Counted from the stretch's first letter, positions 12,073 to 27,400 are shown. The stretch: DNA of 64,000 nucleotides from Pelargonium cotyledonis (GCA_036897625.1 JAYMTA010000002.1:62001-126000), one strand, 5' to 3'. The notes: generated from the letters alone by a model not told the origin. A program made the numbers and translations.

Positions 12073-15000
12073 TTAGGTAAATAATCTATTAGCTCTCCAA
12101 GCAAGAACTCTATGAAAGCGAGTATAAATAGATTGAGTTTAAATATCCGACTTTTCCCCAGTCTATACTTAGTAATACAGAAGTCTCATTCATCGAAAAG
12201 CTTCGGGTTCAAGCCGCGTCGCAGGAAGACTGTAAAGGTATATACAGAATAGAGTATCCAATCCCCCAAATAATACACTACATACACCGTTTTGCGTACG
12301 ATTCTCTATTTATGTTTAAAAAGAAAAAGAGCTTTTGCTATCTATTCGACTACTCGAATTTTATATATCCTTAAGACTCTCTTTAGATTTAAACTTGTTT
12401 TGACATGACATTACTAGTGTAAGTATAATACGTTTCTTTAAACCTCTTTGCTTAACGTCACTCCTATCGATATATACAGCATTCCAAAAAGGGTTATTCA
12501 AAAGCATTAGCACAATAAATGAAGCTAAGCTCCTCAAATCTGAAAGGGTTAATCAAATAAATACAAGTGTTACAATCAATATAAATTGAATATACTTAAT
12601 ATTTGTGATTCTTTTACGATGAATGGATTTTTCTGATGGTATAGAACTCCGAATTCCTACAGAGTATAGCTTACCTTATTTGGAAACAAAGCAAAACCAA
12701 GGCCCGTTAGATTCGTTTATTTTAGGTTAGGGTTCAGGGTTTTAAAACTACACGTTTTACTTTATTTGGGGTTATGTGTTAATGTAAATTGGATACTTTA
12801 AATTCACTCTATATAGGACTCTTTTGAAGAGATTATTTAAAATAAATTAAAAGCTACTCAATGGAATCCAGAGCATTACTAGTCAAGTTTTGCTTACTGG
12901 ACTCTTGTGGATAATCCTTAAATTACTCAATTTAGCTAATATTACAAAGGTTAGTAAGAAAGAGACCATCTTCTTATGTAGTAAACTAGAGACATTATAA
13001 GAGCAACAACAGGAGGAACCCTTAAGGGTAGGATATTCGCTGCTTGACAGAGAAAAATCTTGCTTCCCAAATCCTTAGTTACATAAATGTCCAAAATAAG
13101 AAGTCGTAAATAAGGAATACTTATTCAATCGAACAATGCCTAAGTTGTTACTATCTGGAATACCGTTTACCCTTAGTTTCAGGGTCTCTTGGGTACCCTT
13201 TTTGACCTGTATTTGCGTTTGATTTCCTATATTTGTTTCATTATTTACCTTTAACGGCTTTGCTTGGAAAACCTACACTCAGTTCTATCCGCATTTGTTG
13301 AAACTGGAATTCCTATCAGTAACCTTGGAGGAAGACTACGAGGAAGAGTGCCTTTATAATTATCAGAGAGGGAAGACCCTAAATATTTATTACACAGCTA
13401 TCAAGAAGAAACTATAACAAACTAAGGAATAAGACTACTAACTACTAACTACTAACTGCTAGTTAGACTAAAGATACATTCAATTTCACTTATGATTCAG
13501 GTTTAGGAAGAGAGACTCCTAGCTTGGGGATTATCCCTCTTTCTTTTAATTGGTTTACTGTAACAATATAAGTTAAGAAACTAGTACCCCACGGATATCT
13601 ATTATTCATTTACGTCCTAGGTATTCTAGTGAAGACACAGGGTTCTCCTTTTATAAGATCTTTCCTTAACTCACTCAGAAACTTAAAATCAACTAGCTAT
13701 ACTTCTACACTGTAATTGTTATTTTACCCCAAGAAACCCTTCCAATAACCCTGAACACTTCTACAAAAGACTTAAGGAAGCACCTCTTACAGACTTAGTT
13801 TAGAACATAAAAGCCTGCAATCACAAACTCCTGCCTTAGCTATACCTTACTCTATAAATTTTCTCTTTTTCGGAAACTAGAAACCTTCAGAATACAGGAA
13901 CACTATAAGAGAGAGAGAGGCTTTGGCAGGAAAGACACTAGCTACGGAATACAGAATAGAGGGAATACACGAGTTCAAGTCCCATAGTATATACTAATAG
14001 ATATCCCATTTAAGTAAATACTTTAAAATATTAGGGGTAATGGATTTGGAGTAAATATAGGAATTCATTGTTACTAACCGGCTAGACTTCCTTTGTCTTT
14101 ACCAAAAATGGATTACTTGAGCTCTAGAAATTTGAAACAAAGGAATATTAAGAGTCTGACTTTAACTTTAACAGCTGCTTCAACAGAAATAAAGGATTAG
14201 AAAACCCCTAACCTTTTCTAGAACTTACTATGAAATACAAAACTCAAAATAAGAATGTAGGGCTCCCTCGAAGGAACTCCGGTTTTAATACCTTATTTAT
14301 AGAAGGCTTAAATCTTAGTTTTTTTAGACTTTACTCCTAATCAATTTACTAGACTTGATCTTCGTTAACCGGATCCAGATAATAAAACCGCCTTTCTTTA
14401 GAGCTTTCTTATTCATACCTGTAAAATATCTTTTTAGTCTGTATACCTATCCTAGGAGATACCACCCTTCTTATGAGCAATACTCTGTATCTTAGTAGTC
14501 TTCATCATACTTACACCTTTCTTAGGTGTTCCCTTGTTTCCTCTAGCTAGAAACCCCTTCCTAAAAGAGATTTCCCTTTAAGTTGTAGAGCTAGGAACTA
14601 GAACCTCTCCTAGGATCCCTTAATAAATTATCACTCCTTTACCATTTATATGAGGAATTCCTAGAAGAAACTCTAAACAAAAGAAGTACTCTTTTAATAG
14701 TATTATAAGAACTAAACTGCTACTTACAAGAGCAAAACCTATCTCTCTAACACTAGCTTTTTTACCAAAAACCTACTTAAGAGCTGCTTACTTAATTAAG
14801 ATATATATATATTTTAAAGTCTTAGAAAGGATTAAGCCAGCTTTCTATCAGATAAAGTTGAATTTTTTAGGGCTAAAACTACTTAATTTAAATAACTGGA
14901 ATTTTACAACCATTATCCCCACCTTATAGCCTGTGCACTTCCGGGAGACTCTTGCTTTTTAATTGCGGGTCTTTCTTTTATCATAATTCTATATGAATGT

Positions 15001-18000
15001 ATAGCATGTAAAGAGGTAATCTGAAAGAAATTTACTGAGTTGTAGTGTAGTATCCTGCATTCAAATTCACCTTGATAAATTTGTTCTTATAAAAGCAGGC
15101 TCTTAATTTATTATTTAGTAAATTGGGGTTAAGCAATTTGCAGGTGCTTGCTACTAAAGAGAAAGTCTCAATCAATTATAAAAAGACCCTTATATCTTAG
15201 CTGGAAAGTGATCCCTACAATGTCACTTTTCCTAAAAAAAAAAGGAAACAGGGGGTACTAAAACCGATTAGAGAATACAAGAGTTTATACGAAGTTCTGT
15301 AAATTACCCTTCTTCTAGTACTGTATACTAAATACTAAAGGAGTTATAGAAAATTGCTAAAGTTGCCCCTGGAATACATTCAATCTTAGTACCCTTTAGT
15401 GAGAGCTCGGTTAAAACGAGAAGCATCTTAGACTAGCTTTTTAATAATATAAATCGAATCTCCTTTCCAACAAAATCCTTATCTTATAAGGAATACAAGT
15501 TTTTAAAACTAGGTCACAGCCCAAGCCAAGGTAGCAACCTAAACCTAGACTAGAATCCTTAGTGTAAAAAGAATTGAAATATAATTTAGTTTAGAGGTAA
15601 AAGACTCCCTAAATAATGGAATATAAACTCCCATTTTTTCTATTTGACTTCTGCTATGATATGAGGGGGTTTCTTCAACAATAGGGAACTCCTTGGTATA
15701 AGATAAGGAGCTTTTTTAGAGGACCCTCTTAAGTAAGTAAAGTGTTCTAAAGTCTAAAGATATCGTGCTGGTACCTTGTAGGTAAGTCTAAGAGACCCTT
15801 TTTTTCTATGAGAGATTTCGGCTCAAGTTTAGATTACTTGGTTATAAAGAAATGGAACCGGCTCCTATTGTATTAGGAATAAGGAAAGTCAAAAGATAGG
15901 GGATAAAATCTACTGAATTAATTGATAAATTTCTAGGGGTTCGGCGAAAACAAAAAGCGGGAATTCATTTACGAGTAAAATGGGCTTTATTGAGTGTTAT
16001 TATACTTAGGTATTCTAGCATTAATTGAAATTGCTGAATTTAGTGTGCTAATCCAGTAAGTAACTTTTCAGATAACTTTTTTTTTTAAGCAAGGGTTTCT
16101 AAATCTATTCGACGGAACACCACTCTGGAAAACCCCTTTTTAGTTACAAAATACATCACCTTTACCTTTAAAAAGGGTTAACGAACAAAGTAGTTCTGTC
16201 TTTAAGAATCCAGGTACTAAGTCACATCATAGATTTTTGAGCTCAAAAGGAAGACTATTAAATACTCGGTATACGTTTTCAGTAAAAGGTAATCGTTCGG
16301 GAGTCACTCTCTAGGCTTTTTTGTCCCTTGCTCTGAGAGGCGTACATACACCTTGTGCCCGTGCGCGCTTATTCAGAATACTAGTCAAACGTATCCGGGA
16401 AAAGTAACCGATATAGAATTAATTAGGTAAAAATGAAATTACTAAGATACAATGCAAAAAACTAAAAAGAAAGAAGAACGTTTTTTTACACTCGATCACT
16501 TTTCATTTTCAATCCTTTCGAAAAGCACCCTATTTAGGCACACGTAAAGGCGCTTAGGAGGGTTCTGTTCTGGTTTTATCATGTTTCCAACCGCAGCTTC
16601 TTTTTACCTACGTTGCCTGGTTCCAATCGCAATTCAAGAAATTGAAGCAAAAAACACCGCATGTATATTTTTTAATCTATAGGATTGGGGTTACGTAATG
16701 GAGTTTGAATTGTCGTTTCTATTTATTACTTTTAACAACTGGGTTTCTGAAGTAAGGGTAAGGAGTGCAAAAGGTATAAAAAAGTAATCTAAGACTAGAA
16801 CCTTTTACTAGTTACATAAATGAAGCGAATCCTTTCCTTAAGCGCCTTAGCCATAACTGCTAGCTTTTCACGAAAATTTATACTTAAGTGTAAGCAAGAA
16901 ATTCGTGTATCCCAGAGAAGAGAATTTTATTATCTAAAAAAGAATTTGATAGACTGAGAAAAACTTGTTATGACACGGAATACAGCCGAATAACTCATGG
17001 GTTTTAATCCTTTGGCTCTTAAGAATGCTTCTCGTAGGAATTGTGGGAATACTTCTGATATGGATTTTAGCAAGAAAATTGATAATACGGATTCCCCTCA
17101 AAATGTTGTGAGTTATGAGCCAAAGCTAGCAACGCTATAATGACATACCCGAATTTAGATAAGATTTATTAGCACACCCTCTGATTCGCATCAAATCATC
17201 CAGGTTTGCTTCTGAATTCTGGATCCAGCCGAGCCCTTTTTTAAAGCGCTGTTGTGAAGCCTCTGAGTGACCTCCTTTTTGGAGTAAAGTTAGTTTTTCA
17301 CTTATTTAGGTACCCACGGGCGGCCTACAAAAAGAAGGTAGCCTATTTAAGTTACTGTCTTTTTTGCGCAAGAATTCCATATTGGACTCTCTTTAAGAGC
17401 TTATTTAGATAATTTTCTAATAAACATAATTAACCCCTCTTTACCTGCGTTAATTCATCTGTTTTGCTTTAGCCTTAACCTTCATAAAGTCTCGTTCTTT
17501 ATCAGGAAGAAGACTTTTTGGATATAAGTCATGCGGAGTTGCCTCGGGAGTCTAGTAATGTAGATAATTTGTTGCTAATTAAGAGTTATAATTCATATAT
17601 AAACCGGAAAAGGATATTGTGATATAGAGTACTTATTGTTACTCGACTCTGCGACAAAGGGATATTTGTTGCTTTACAGAAAGAAGTTTTTGTACAATAG
17701 GCGCTTTAAGGCATTACATAATAAGAAGGAGGAAGGAATTTCATTATTAAATTGAGCTTCTTTAGTTGTGTAGAAACTTCATCCATAATAAATACGAAAT
17801 CAGAACTTGAAATATCATGGTCCTAAGGTAAACTTTTTCCTAAGATGAATCCTTTACAGATTTAGTGTATTAGTATCGCAGGTAATAAGATTAGTGTAAT
17901 TATTCTTCATACTTTCTAATAAAACCAACTGAAAGGGGTAGCCATTTGACTAATACAAAACCAAAGGAAATCCTTTTTAACAAATAGCAAGTTTACTTAG

Positions 18001-20930
18001 GAATGGGATACTCTAAGGATTCCACCTAAGACTCAGAAATCCAGTAAAAAAGGAGTACTATAACTCCTAACAAGTAAGAATCCTAGTCAACCTCTTATTT
18101 AGGAGTTTTTTTCTTTATTATTGGGGCAGTTTATAGGATATCTTAGCTAAGCGGGGGCCGTTCTATAATGTAAGGAACTCTTCACTGAAATTTATGGCAT
18201 TGTAATCTACTGGAAACTCTCCTTGTTTTTTCTTTAATTCTACTATTCTTACTTGTAACAGAGGTCGTATATTTTAGATAAGCTAGCATAGTAAATTGAA
18301 TATTATTAATAATTTAGTTTTGTTAATAATTTCAGGATCCCCAATTAATTCTAGTATTACTGGGACCCTAACTTTCTGATCCAGTCACAGAATTTATAGG
18401 GTATTAGATAAGAGTTAGACTAAAAATTTTTAAATACTTGGTATTTCATACTATAGTATTATAAATTCAGCTTACATCTTTAAGATTATACTTGATAAAT
18501 TAAATTATATATGGGTTTCCTTATTGAGATTCACTAAGGAAGGGATATGACATTTCCATTTTAAAGCATAAGAGGACTCTTAGACTCACTGTTTTCTTTT
18601 TGAACTGACTAGACCTCAACAATAAACTCGGGTTAGGGATTGAATTTTGTACATTATTGTTATCTTGCAGTACATATATTTACAGAATTCTGATCTCACT
18701 TACAATATAAATATAGAAAAATCGAGAGCAGAGAACTAAAACAAAATACACAGTTTTTTTAACGATCCTAGGCATGGCTGGACAATGGAATCATCAACGA
18801 ATTAAAGTTTTTGTTCTTTATTATTAAAAAAAGAACACTCCCTAGTCCTATTCAATTTTGGGCATATAGTAGGTAATATTCTTAGGATTTTTATTAGGTA
18901 TCTCGACTTTAACCGAGCAAATTTGCTTACAGGAATTTTGTACCCTTCATAAGGTTCAGGAGCTCTCAAAAGCACTCATTTAATGAAATAAGGTAGCCCT
19001 CTGTTTTTTAAACACTTAATTTAGACACTAATAATATAGCTTTTCCTTGCAGAAAAAGGGGTTTTTTGGTTCTAGGTTAGCGGCATCCTTATGCAATTTG
19101 GTATTCGTGGGGTGTTTATTAAAAATATTGGTAGTAGAAAAAAGAGAGGGTTAAGTTTCTATTTAACTATCCAACCATAGCTACTTGTAATAGCCGTGAG
19201 ATGCTGTTTTCTTTTCTTCCAAACAAGAAAGTTAGGATTACCTTCACACGCAAAAACAACAGAAGAAGAAAAGAAACGCTATTAAAATTTTAAAATTTGC
19301 TTTTAGTAATCTTTCCAAATTCATATACTATAAGAAGTTTGATTAGGCTAAAACCTTTTATCGATGGAAGTTGGGGCAGTCCAAGTAAGTATTCTACGTC
19401 TTAAAACCAGGAAGACTCTTAATGGGATGCTTAAGAATAGTTATAGATTTCCGCCATATATTAATTTTTTCTTGCGGTGCAGTACGAATCCTATTCTACT
19501 GTAGATTAAGACTCTCTTTTCGTTGGTTTTCCATAAAAATTCGCTATTGTATAGTTACTGTTTCATTAAAATCCAAGTTTAAGTTAAGGTAGAACTTAAT
19601 AAGGGAATACTTAGATTGATCCATTTTCAAATAGAAAAGATGGAGACTCTCCCTGACGGACTTAAAGTTAGAGGAATTTTTGTTAGTTTCGAACCCGCGC
19701 ATTAATGCCTAGTTTATAAGAAAAGAAAGAGAAAGGCTTACTTTACTACTTACTACATTCGAAAGGTAGAGCGGAATATAGTCTTTATCTATGTGATTAC
19801 AAACCTAAAGCCAACCTTGAGTAAAAGGCAAGCAAACTTCTCCTCAGTTCAGAGCCAAGAAGAGAAATCCTTGCTGAATTCCGAGTCTGACTATTCTATG
19901 GTGAATCATTGCTATTTCCTTGACCAAATCCGGACCCGAGCCACACTTAGCATTCCTATCATTTACGTTAAAAACACCAATAATGATCCACTAAGCTATA
20001 CAATTGAGAAACCCAGCTCAGTAAACACAGCTGGCTTATACCTAACTGCACGCGTTATTTATGGATTGCTGCTGAAACATTAAACAGCATAGGACTAGAG
20101 TAAAAACAGTAATACATATACAAATATATAGATACCTCCTACTTTAGCAAATAAAGGCTTCCCTTTTTAGTATAAGACATTAAAAAGTACAAACAGAAGC
20201 TTACCAAAAGTAACTCATAGCTAAAAGATAGATACTCCTGATATGGAAATTTGTGGAACCATCCTTTGGCTAAAAGTTGTCTTTTGTAAAAAATTTTTAT
20301 TGATATACTAAAAAATAGGAGGCATTTCGTTCGTTATCGGGAGTGCCGGGAATTCTCAGTAGTGTTGGTATCCTTGTTGCCTCACTCAAAACAGTTTATC
20401 TTTACTTAAAATAACGCCTAGTAAGATAACTAGAGAATTTAATAACAAGAGAATGTCCTTGCCCAGAATAATTGTTGTAACAGCTCAAGAGACCCTTTTT
20501 ATGTTATGTTTACAAAAGAATCTTATTTGTCTTAATCAGGACCAGAAAGCTAATTTTAGTGTTAGTTATTAGTTATAGGAGATCCTTCCCTGAAACAACT
20601 AGTCGCATACTACAACCCCCTCTTACACTCTATTTTAGACCTTTGCATCTGTTCTGATTGAGACAGCTGTACCCCGGATTATAAGTATCGCCAGTTATGA
20701 ACCTAATCTAATATCGAAATTCATGAAAGAGAAATTTCCACTCAGACCGTACACATCGTACAAAAAGACCTTAATTACGAAAACTCTGACTTTTGTTTAA
20801 TACTACCCTTTTAGGGAATGGGAACCTGTATAAGTGGTATGTGTTAGAAACCCCCTTCAACCCAGTATAGAATCCCCTAGATTGTCGTAGCTCCTAAATA
20901 ACCGGTACAAATGAAATTAAGAAGTCAATC
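12073..20930. other. Long noncoding stretch
   Basis: Nearly 9 kb without a gene. It holds the 7-bp tandem at 13434, pyrimidine-rich tracts around 13.6-14.7 kb, a T-arm-like word at 13973, a word resembling a conserved 23S rRNA segment at 17820, and a 96-codon open frame (19793-20083, plus) of unknown nature. That frame has balanced residue composition but no recognisable domain. Confidence 0.5.
13434..13457 (+). repeat. Short tandem repeat of a 7-bp unit
   Basis: The unit CTACTAA occurs three times in a row and is followed by CTGCTAG, a degenerate fourth copy. Confidence 0.6.
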
Positions 20931-20974
20931 CTCGGTAGAACACCATGAAAAGGAGTTGCAGGGGCATGGTTCAA
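20931..20974 (+). repeat. tRNA-like dispersed repeat, copy A
   Basis: CTCGGTAGAACACC begins a 44-base segment ending in GGTTCAA. It matches the segment at 28957-28999 in 38 of 44 aligned positions with one single-base gap. The start resembles a tRNA D-arm (CGGTAGAAC is the trnW word) and the end a T-loop, so the family is probably tRNA-derived, though no full cloverleaf forms. Confidence 0.65.
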
Positions 20975-23900
20975 TGGGGGTTGAGCAAAGGGAAAGATCT
21001 ATAATTAGGTAAACCACTATTGGTTAACGAAGTCCTCGAGAAAAGGTAAAAAAAAAAGTACTTCCTTTGATCCTTAACTAAGGTGGGGCTTTCAAATTCA
21101 AAGAGTCAAAAAGGCGGGAATCTGACTAAAGATATATTATATACTATGAGTAAGCAGCGGTTTGGAACCTGTGCGTATACTCTTGATGCTTAGTAAAACT
21201 AGATTAAAAGATTCTTTTATTACGAATCCGTCATAATATTTGATCCTCGGGAGTTTCTTTATTTGGATAGTAGCTGTATATTAGTTCTTAATTGTTTGTA
21301 AGAGGGGGCTGAGGCTTTTGTGTACCTATAGCGGTAATACTTCATTTAGATGTAGAACTCTTTCTAACTTTTTACTTTATTGAAATATAACAAAGGGTAT
21401 AGTCTAAGTGGAAAATTCATAGAGTGAAGCTTGCTTTCTCGTTAGAATGAAAAATACTCGAAAGAAACTTAGGGTTAAACATATCAAAAAGTGTCCCGAT
21501 CACCCTGGGCCCGCTCTAACTCTCATCAAAAGGGGATTAACTTACAAGAATATAGTTTATACCTTACAGAATATCCACGCCTCGTAAAAACTAAAGGCGT
21601 CCGTTCCATACTCTACCTCTATAATTATACTGACCACCCCTTCAGTACAAGAGAAAGAGCATCCATCCATATCTTTAGAGACATCTAAAATCTCGTGCTA
21701 TATAAGAGAGCTAAAAGTCCCGCCCTAGACTTGAAGTAAGCAGCCATACCTACTCATTACGCTCTTTCGTATACTTAATAGTAGACTCGATTTTAAGAGC
21801 TTTACGTTCCTGGGAATTCTAAGAATAAAACGTAGAGTAGGAGGCCCCCTTATCCTACAATATACCAAAAGTATAGTGAACAAAATAGCAAAACTTCTAA
21901 AGAAATCTATTTTAATGAACTAAGTTCGATTGCGAATTACTACTATAGTTAAGCGGAACCCCGGAAAAGAGAGTCTGTACAAGAACATCAAAGATTGAAA
22001 TCTTCGACGTCCCCATTGTCGACAGAGATTCCTCGCAAGGAAAACGTTTCACTATAAAAGACCTCTAATATCTTGAACTTGCAAAATGTTCTATATAAAA
22101 CGATGAAAACAAATATAAAGTGTAGAGAAGACTTCCACAGCTTTTTAGATAGATCCTTGTATCATATACCCATGAATATTGTACTTTAGCCCCGGGAGAG
22201 GCTTACGGAATGCCTTTTGCGGGAGGTAGCAGTCTTATTTCACAAAAGAAGTAGAAGTTTTAGAAAATAGGGACCCTAACCACAGCTACAGCTTCGTTTT
22301 TGAGAGACTTTATAACGAGATATTCCGGGATAACTAATTACTTACTTGATAATACCTTCTAAAGAAAACAAATTAAATAGATTCTTAAAGGATAGCTCTT
22401 ATATAGAACTTTCTATCGCAACCGATACCTAGGTAAAATCACAAGTAGTCATAACTAGGTTCCTTTTCAGTCTTACAAGAGTAAACCCTTTCCTCTTTTA
22501 TAGATAATATAGAAACTCAGCTTTTTGATTGCTAGTCTATTTAGTGGATAGTTTTCTCGCTTTATATCTTATTATTATATATTGTACTCAAATGCCCACT
22601 ATTATACAAACGAGTGTCTTACCACGTAGCTATACTCCAAAGAAATGAAAAGACTTACTTTACTCTAACGAAATACTATAACTCAAGTATTCGGGATAAT
22701 GTAATATACTTGTATATAGGATAAAAGATCAACACAAATTGAGTATCAAAAGCCGTATAAAAGTGTGGTAGGTGAATAAGATTTTAAGCTCTATATCGAA
22801 AAAGACTAAACGTAATGTATATAAAAAGGTTAGCTACAAACTAATAAAGGATGAACCATGACTTACTCACTGATTCTAATATAAAGTCCTATGCTATTTT
22901 ATTTCTTTATTTCAGCAAACTAGAAACCAGGAAACACGGGAAAGGAACAAGCAAGACCTTACTTTAACAGCCAATTAACTTAAACTTCAGGAATAAAGCG
23001 GATTTGTTCTTAGTTAGGTTTCAAAGGTCTGTACTGGTAAGGCTTCGTGGTTCTGGGATATATAGGATTCAAGAGCTCTTGTAACTAATTTTCTATAAAT
23101 TCGAGTGTTGATCTTTAGAAGTTTCTAGAATAAAAAGATCTCTACTGACAATGATTTACTTCAAGAAATCCGTGATAAATGTATCGTGTGATATACTCCC
23201 AGCATGAAAAAAGTACATAAAACATAGGAAAGATTTCTTGCTTTTGCTTAAAAGTGTTCTTATTAACTAAATTCCGTGCTATTCCTACTTATCCGTCCAG
23301 GGTTTTGTGCTATTAGAGGTTCTTTTAATAGCAGAGTTAGACAATGCTTTGTAAAGATATAATATATAATTAGAGTCTCTCCTTTAATATGGGCAATAGA
23401 TAAGTAATTTGGGAAAAAACACAAATCACTAAGTACTGAACGCGCTAAACAAAACAATTTCTTAATAATCCTTAAGTAAAGTTCCGGATATCAAAGAAAC
23501 TACCTTTCCCTATTAATTTTATTGCGAAGTTCCTCGTACTAGGAAAGTCTTGCTACGCTTATCTATATTTCTCGGATATACTGTACCTGAAACGGATAAA
23601 AGTAAACCCAAGATAGTCCTCTTAATAGAGGCTAGGCATTACAATAAACCTATTTTTCTTAATATATTTAAGTGCGTGTTGGTAATCGTTAAGGAATATG
23701 TGACAAAACCTTCCAACCGTTCCCCTGGCATTCCGAATAATAAGACTTAGTTTAAGAGTTTTATCTCTTAGCTGAGAATTCCCTTTATTTAATAAAATAG
23801 AAATATATGCTATTGCTTATACAAGTAGTAAAAAGATCTACCGAGAAATTCATAGATTTTAGGTGAGCACATGGCCAACTCAACTAATCCAATTAGTAAA

Positions 23901-24451
23901 TCAGGAGTTGCTTTTTGCATCGCACTAAATTAAATCCTTATTAAAAGGAATAGTAAGAATATTAAACTTTACCAACAAGAATCCCCAATAAAAGTGCATT
24001 TAAAGCAAGCGATTTCCTTGTTTACTAAACTGGCTTATCTTAGTCTTAGGGGCAGTACGCTTCATAGCTGGCTTATTAGTAACTATACCTATGTCAGTCT
24101 TAGTAAAGTTAAACTCACAAAAAGTTCCTCGATCAGAATCGAATCTTCTCAAGAAAAACTTGACTATTTTATATATTTTTGTAGGTAACTAATTTCCGGT
24201 AAAACAAGAACTGTTTAAACAGGATTCTTTCTCTTCTTAATCAAGAGGTCCTTTTTCTGCTTGTCAGGTTTATCTTTTGTTATCCCTGGCTCAATTTTAG
24301 TATTAAAGGTGGCTGCCTAACTAGCCAGTTAGAATTACTTTTTTAAGACAATTAACATACTAAACTAAAAAAAAAAGCGGTTCTAAAAGCAAATACCACG
24401 CACTTAAGCAAGGTTTCCATAAACTTGTGTCATACAAAGTTCTTCCTTTTC
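20975..24451. other. Noncoding stretch
   Basis: Open frames of about 65 codons at 21491-21688, 23263-23457, 23550-23750 and 23994-24188 match no family. Nothing else is seen. Confidence 0.55.
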
Positions 24452-24486
24452 TACTGGAGTAAACCGGTTGAACCCTTACCTGTGGA
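24452..24486 (-). pseudogene. Possible trnQ-like 3' end
   Basis: The minus strand reads AAGGGTTCAACC, then GGTTTACTCCAG. The final ACTCCAG equals the 3' acceptor strand of mitochondrial trnQ-UUG as remembered. No TTG anticodon arm is present upstream. Short and uncertain. Confidence 0.2.
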
Positions 24487-27400
24487 GTCCAGGAACCCCT
24501 TCATGACCAACATTTTAAAGACTTAAAAGAATATAACTGCTTGCTCACTTTATAATAACTAACTAGATTGATAAAGTATACAGTCAGAATGAGCTAAATC
24601 TATTTGTATATAAGTGATTTTACGTAGGATTGACTATTGAAAAGAAGTAAACAAAAACAGAAGTTTGTTATATACGCGAACCTTGTGCGTGCTTACCTGC
24701 ACAAGAAAGGATGGGGGTAGGGCTTTCTATTTCTAATAGATAATATCTAAGGTTAGATGACGTAAAAACTAAAGCATTAATACTTCAATCTTAAACTAGG
24801 TAATCCATTTGTCCCGGCCTGGAAGAGTAATCTGTTTTTCATAGTTATGCAAGAGTTCCTACTATAGGCGCACTCTTTAATTTCTACGAGGTAATTGCCC
24901 GTTAGGAAAAGGAAATTCATATAGAGCGTAAATGGGTAACGCTTTTGAGTTTAAAATGTACTGAGGTAGAAATATAAGAGCAAAAGGCCTTAGAATATGT
25001 TAATCTATAATTAAGAACTTTCTCTTATCTGTTCCTTGTTTATCTTTTCATTTGTGTTTCTTTTAGGGATAAATCAAATCTCCTCAGAATCTGATACTCA
25101 AAGATTTACTTTAATTCTTTTGTCGGTATAAAACCTTGTTATATGGAATAGTGATAGGAGAAATAAAGACTCGCAACTCCTCTTTATATATGGATTTCAA
25201 ATATTATATAACTTAGAAATAAAGGTGATTTTGTATACTTGTAGGTTTTTTTAATTACCTTGATATGAGCTAGAGTAAGCAAGCGGAAGGATAACTCCCG
25301 AATTTCTTTCCTTAAATACGTAGGTTCAAACGAGGAGATAAGCATATGGCCCTAAACATAAGGGACCCCTACCTATGAGGAGAATCTAATAGAGTATCTA
25401 AAAAAGAGTAACAATCCACTAGATACACATGTCGAATTCTCAGATAATTATTAAAAAGCATTGTTTCCATACACAAATTCATAAATGGAATAACCTACTT
25501 ACTACTTATTGAATTTCCTATTCTAAACCAGAGTAACCAGCAAGAAAAGGAATCCTTTAATCTACCCTTATAAAAGCCATTTTACTATTACCAAAAATCC
25601 GTAAGAAATGAGATACCCAAACCTTACTTTACTGTGCTCATAAAACATTTTACGTATAGATATATTACCCTTACTACGATCTAGGTTTGATATTCGGTTT
25701 TAGGTTCCTATTATATGAGTGATTGACTAGAAATTGCTTCTTAAAGAGTAAAGTTTTTAGTAATAGATTTTTGATACCTTAGTACCAATTCTTGCCTTTT
25801 ATAACACGAGGGTAGAATAGCATCTTATTCATATGAAGACCACAGGTTCAACTCGGCTTAGCATGAAGCTTCATTTTTTACATTGAGCTCTTTTCTTCCA
25901 GGTGTTATATGTTTGTATCATAACTTTGTAAAGATTTCGCGCAGTTTCGAGATTAGGTAAAGCTCTTGCGGCAACCAGAAAACTAGAGAGAGTTTTAATC
26001 AACAAAGCGTATAGGGGCATCTGTCTTACTTCCTTTTTCAAAGAAAATAGGAAAAGGAGCTTAGTTAAGTACAGTGGAACTTTTCTTTTTGGGAATCCTA
26101 AAAGTAAACTAGCATGGACAAGGCATTACTTGCCTACACAGAACAAAATAGAATGCTAGTAAGGTTTGCTACCAAGAGATTACAGGTATTCCAGTCAGAC
26201 AACTTCTAGCTTAGATAGTTTAGAGGTTATTGCCATAGAGATCAAAAAAAAAATCTATTAGTAAAACTGGGACTGGCCCTATTAAGATATACCCTGCTCT
26301 GGCTTATCCTGATCCCTAATTATCAAAATGAGCCATACTTAACAAATACCAACTATGCCCTTCATATGTCATAAGGAACTTAAGGAGATGTTCATTGCGG
26401 GCCAATACGGAAAAACTTCCTATATTATATAACTATATAATCTATAAAAATAGAGATTCTTTTCGCGGATTCCTTTAATATAGTATACTTTTTTTTTAAT
26501 ACTTATAAATATTAAATACTTTATCTCTCATGTGTATTCAAGCCCTCTCGTGTTAAGACAAAACCGGCTTTTAGAGAATATAGTATTTAGTTTACGGGTC
26601 CTTAGGGTAACGTAGAAAAGTGCTTATTTCTCTAGAATCCCTCCCATATACTAAACGGAGAGTCTGTGGAGATATTAATGTTTTATTTGAGTCTCTTCTT
26701 CTATCTACAAGATTTGGTGGAATACCCTTAAGAGCTAGTACAAAAGGTAACTTTAAGCCTTACTCCTTTTTATTACGACTGTAATATTAATGGACCCCCT
26801 TGTGTCAAAAACTTTCATATTAAAGGTATTGAAGAATTTTTAAGTTAAAAGAATCCTTTATTTCAAGAGAAGTAGCAGTCTTTCGTGGGCGCTCTTGCTT
26901 CAAGCAAAGGAATTTTAGACTCTTATTTTTGAAAATGAGGATCGATAATAGATTTCAGAATAAAAAGGATACGAAATAATAAAAATATGATCCAAAACTA
27001 CACTTTATCTCGTAACCTTGTTGAACTTTTATTCATATACAAATAAAGTAGATATCTAGCTCAGGACTGTACACCCTGACTTATAACTTATATACATAAA
27101 ATAAGTATCTCGCTCGCTAAGAGCTGTAATGTAACCTATCCTAGTCATTATACTCAATTTTTGCTTAGATTTCTACTAGGTATATACCTATCAATAAATT
27201 CAATTTTCTTTGACCATTTGCAATAACTTTTAATTCTTGACCTCTTAAAAAACGATGCCCTATGCATTTTATTCTATAAGTTTCTATAGTTAAGAATCTC
27301 CCTTTTATCCTAGGAATTCTTCCTATTTTGGTGAGGGAACCCTATTCGGCATTTTTGTATTTAATCTTTTACGGGCTTTTCTTTACCTTTTAGGAAAAAT

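Noticed and set aside
19793-20083. 96-codon open frame with balanced composition
   Set aside because: No ATG at its first codon, no recognisable domain, chance length.
2248-20364. Similar segments at 2248-2269 and 20337-20358 (19 of 22 identical)
   Set aside because: By rough estimate dozens of pairs this similar are expected by chance in 64 kb.
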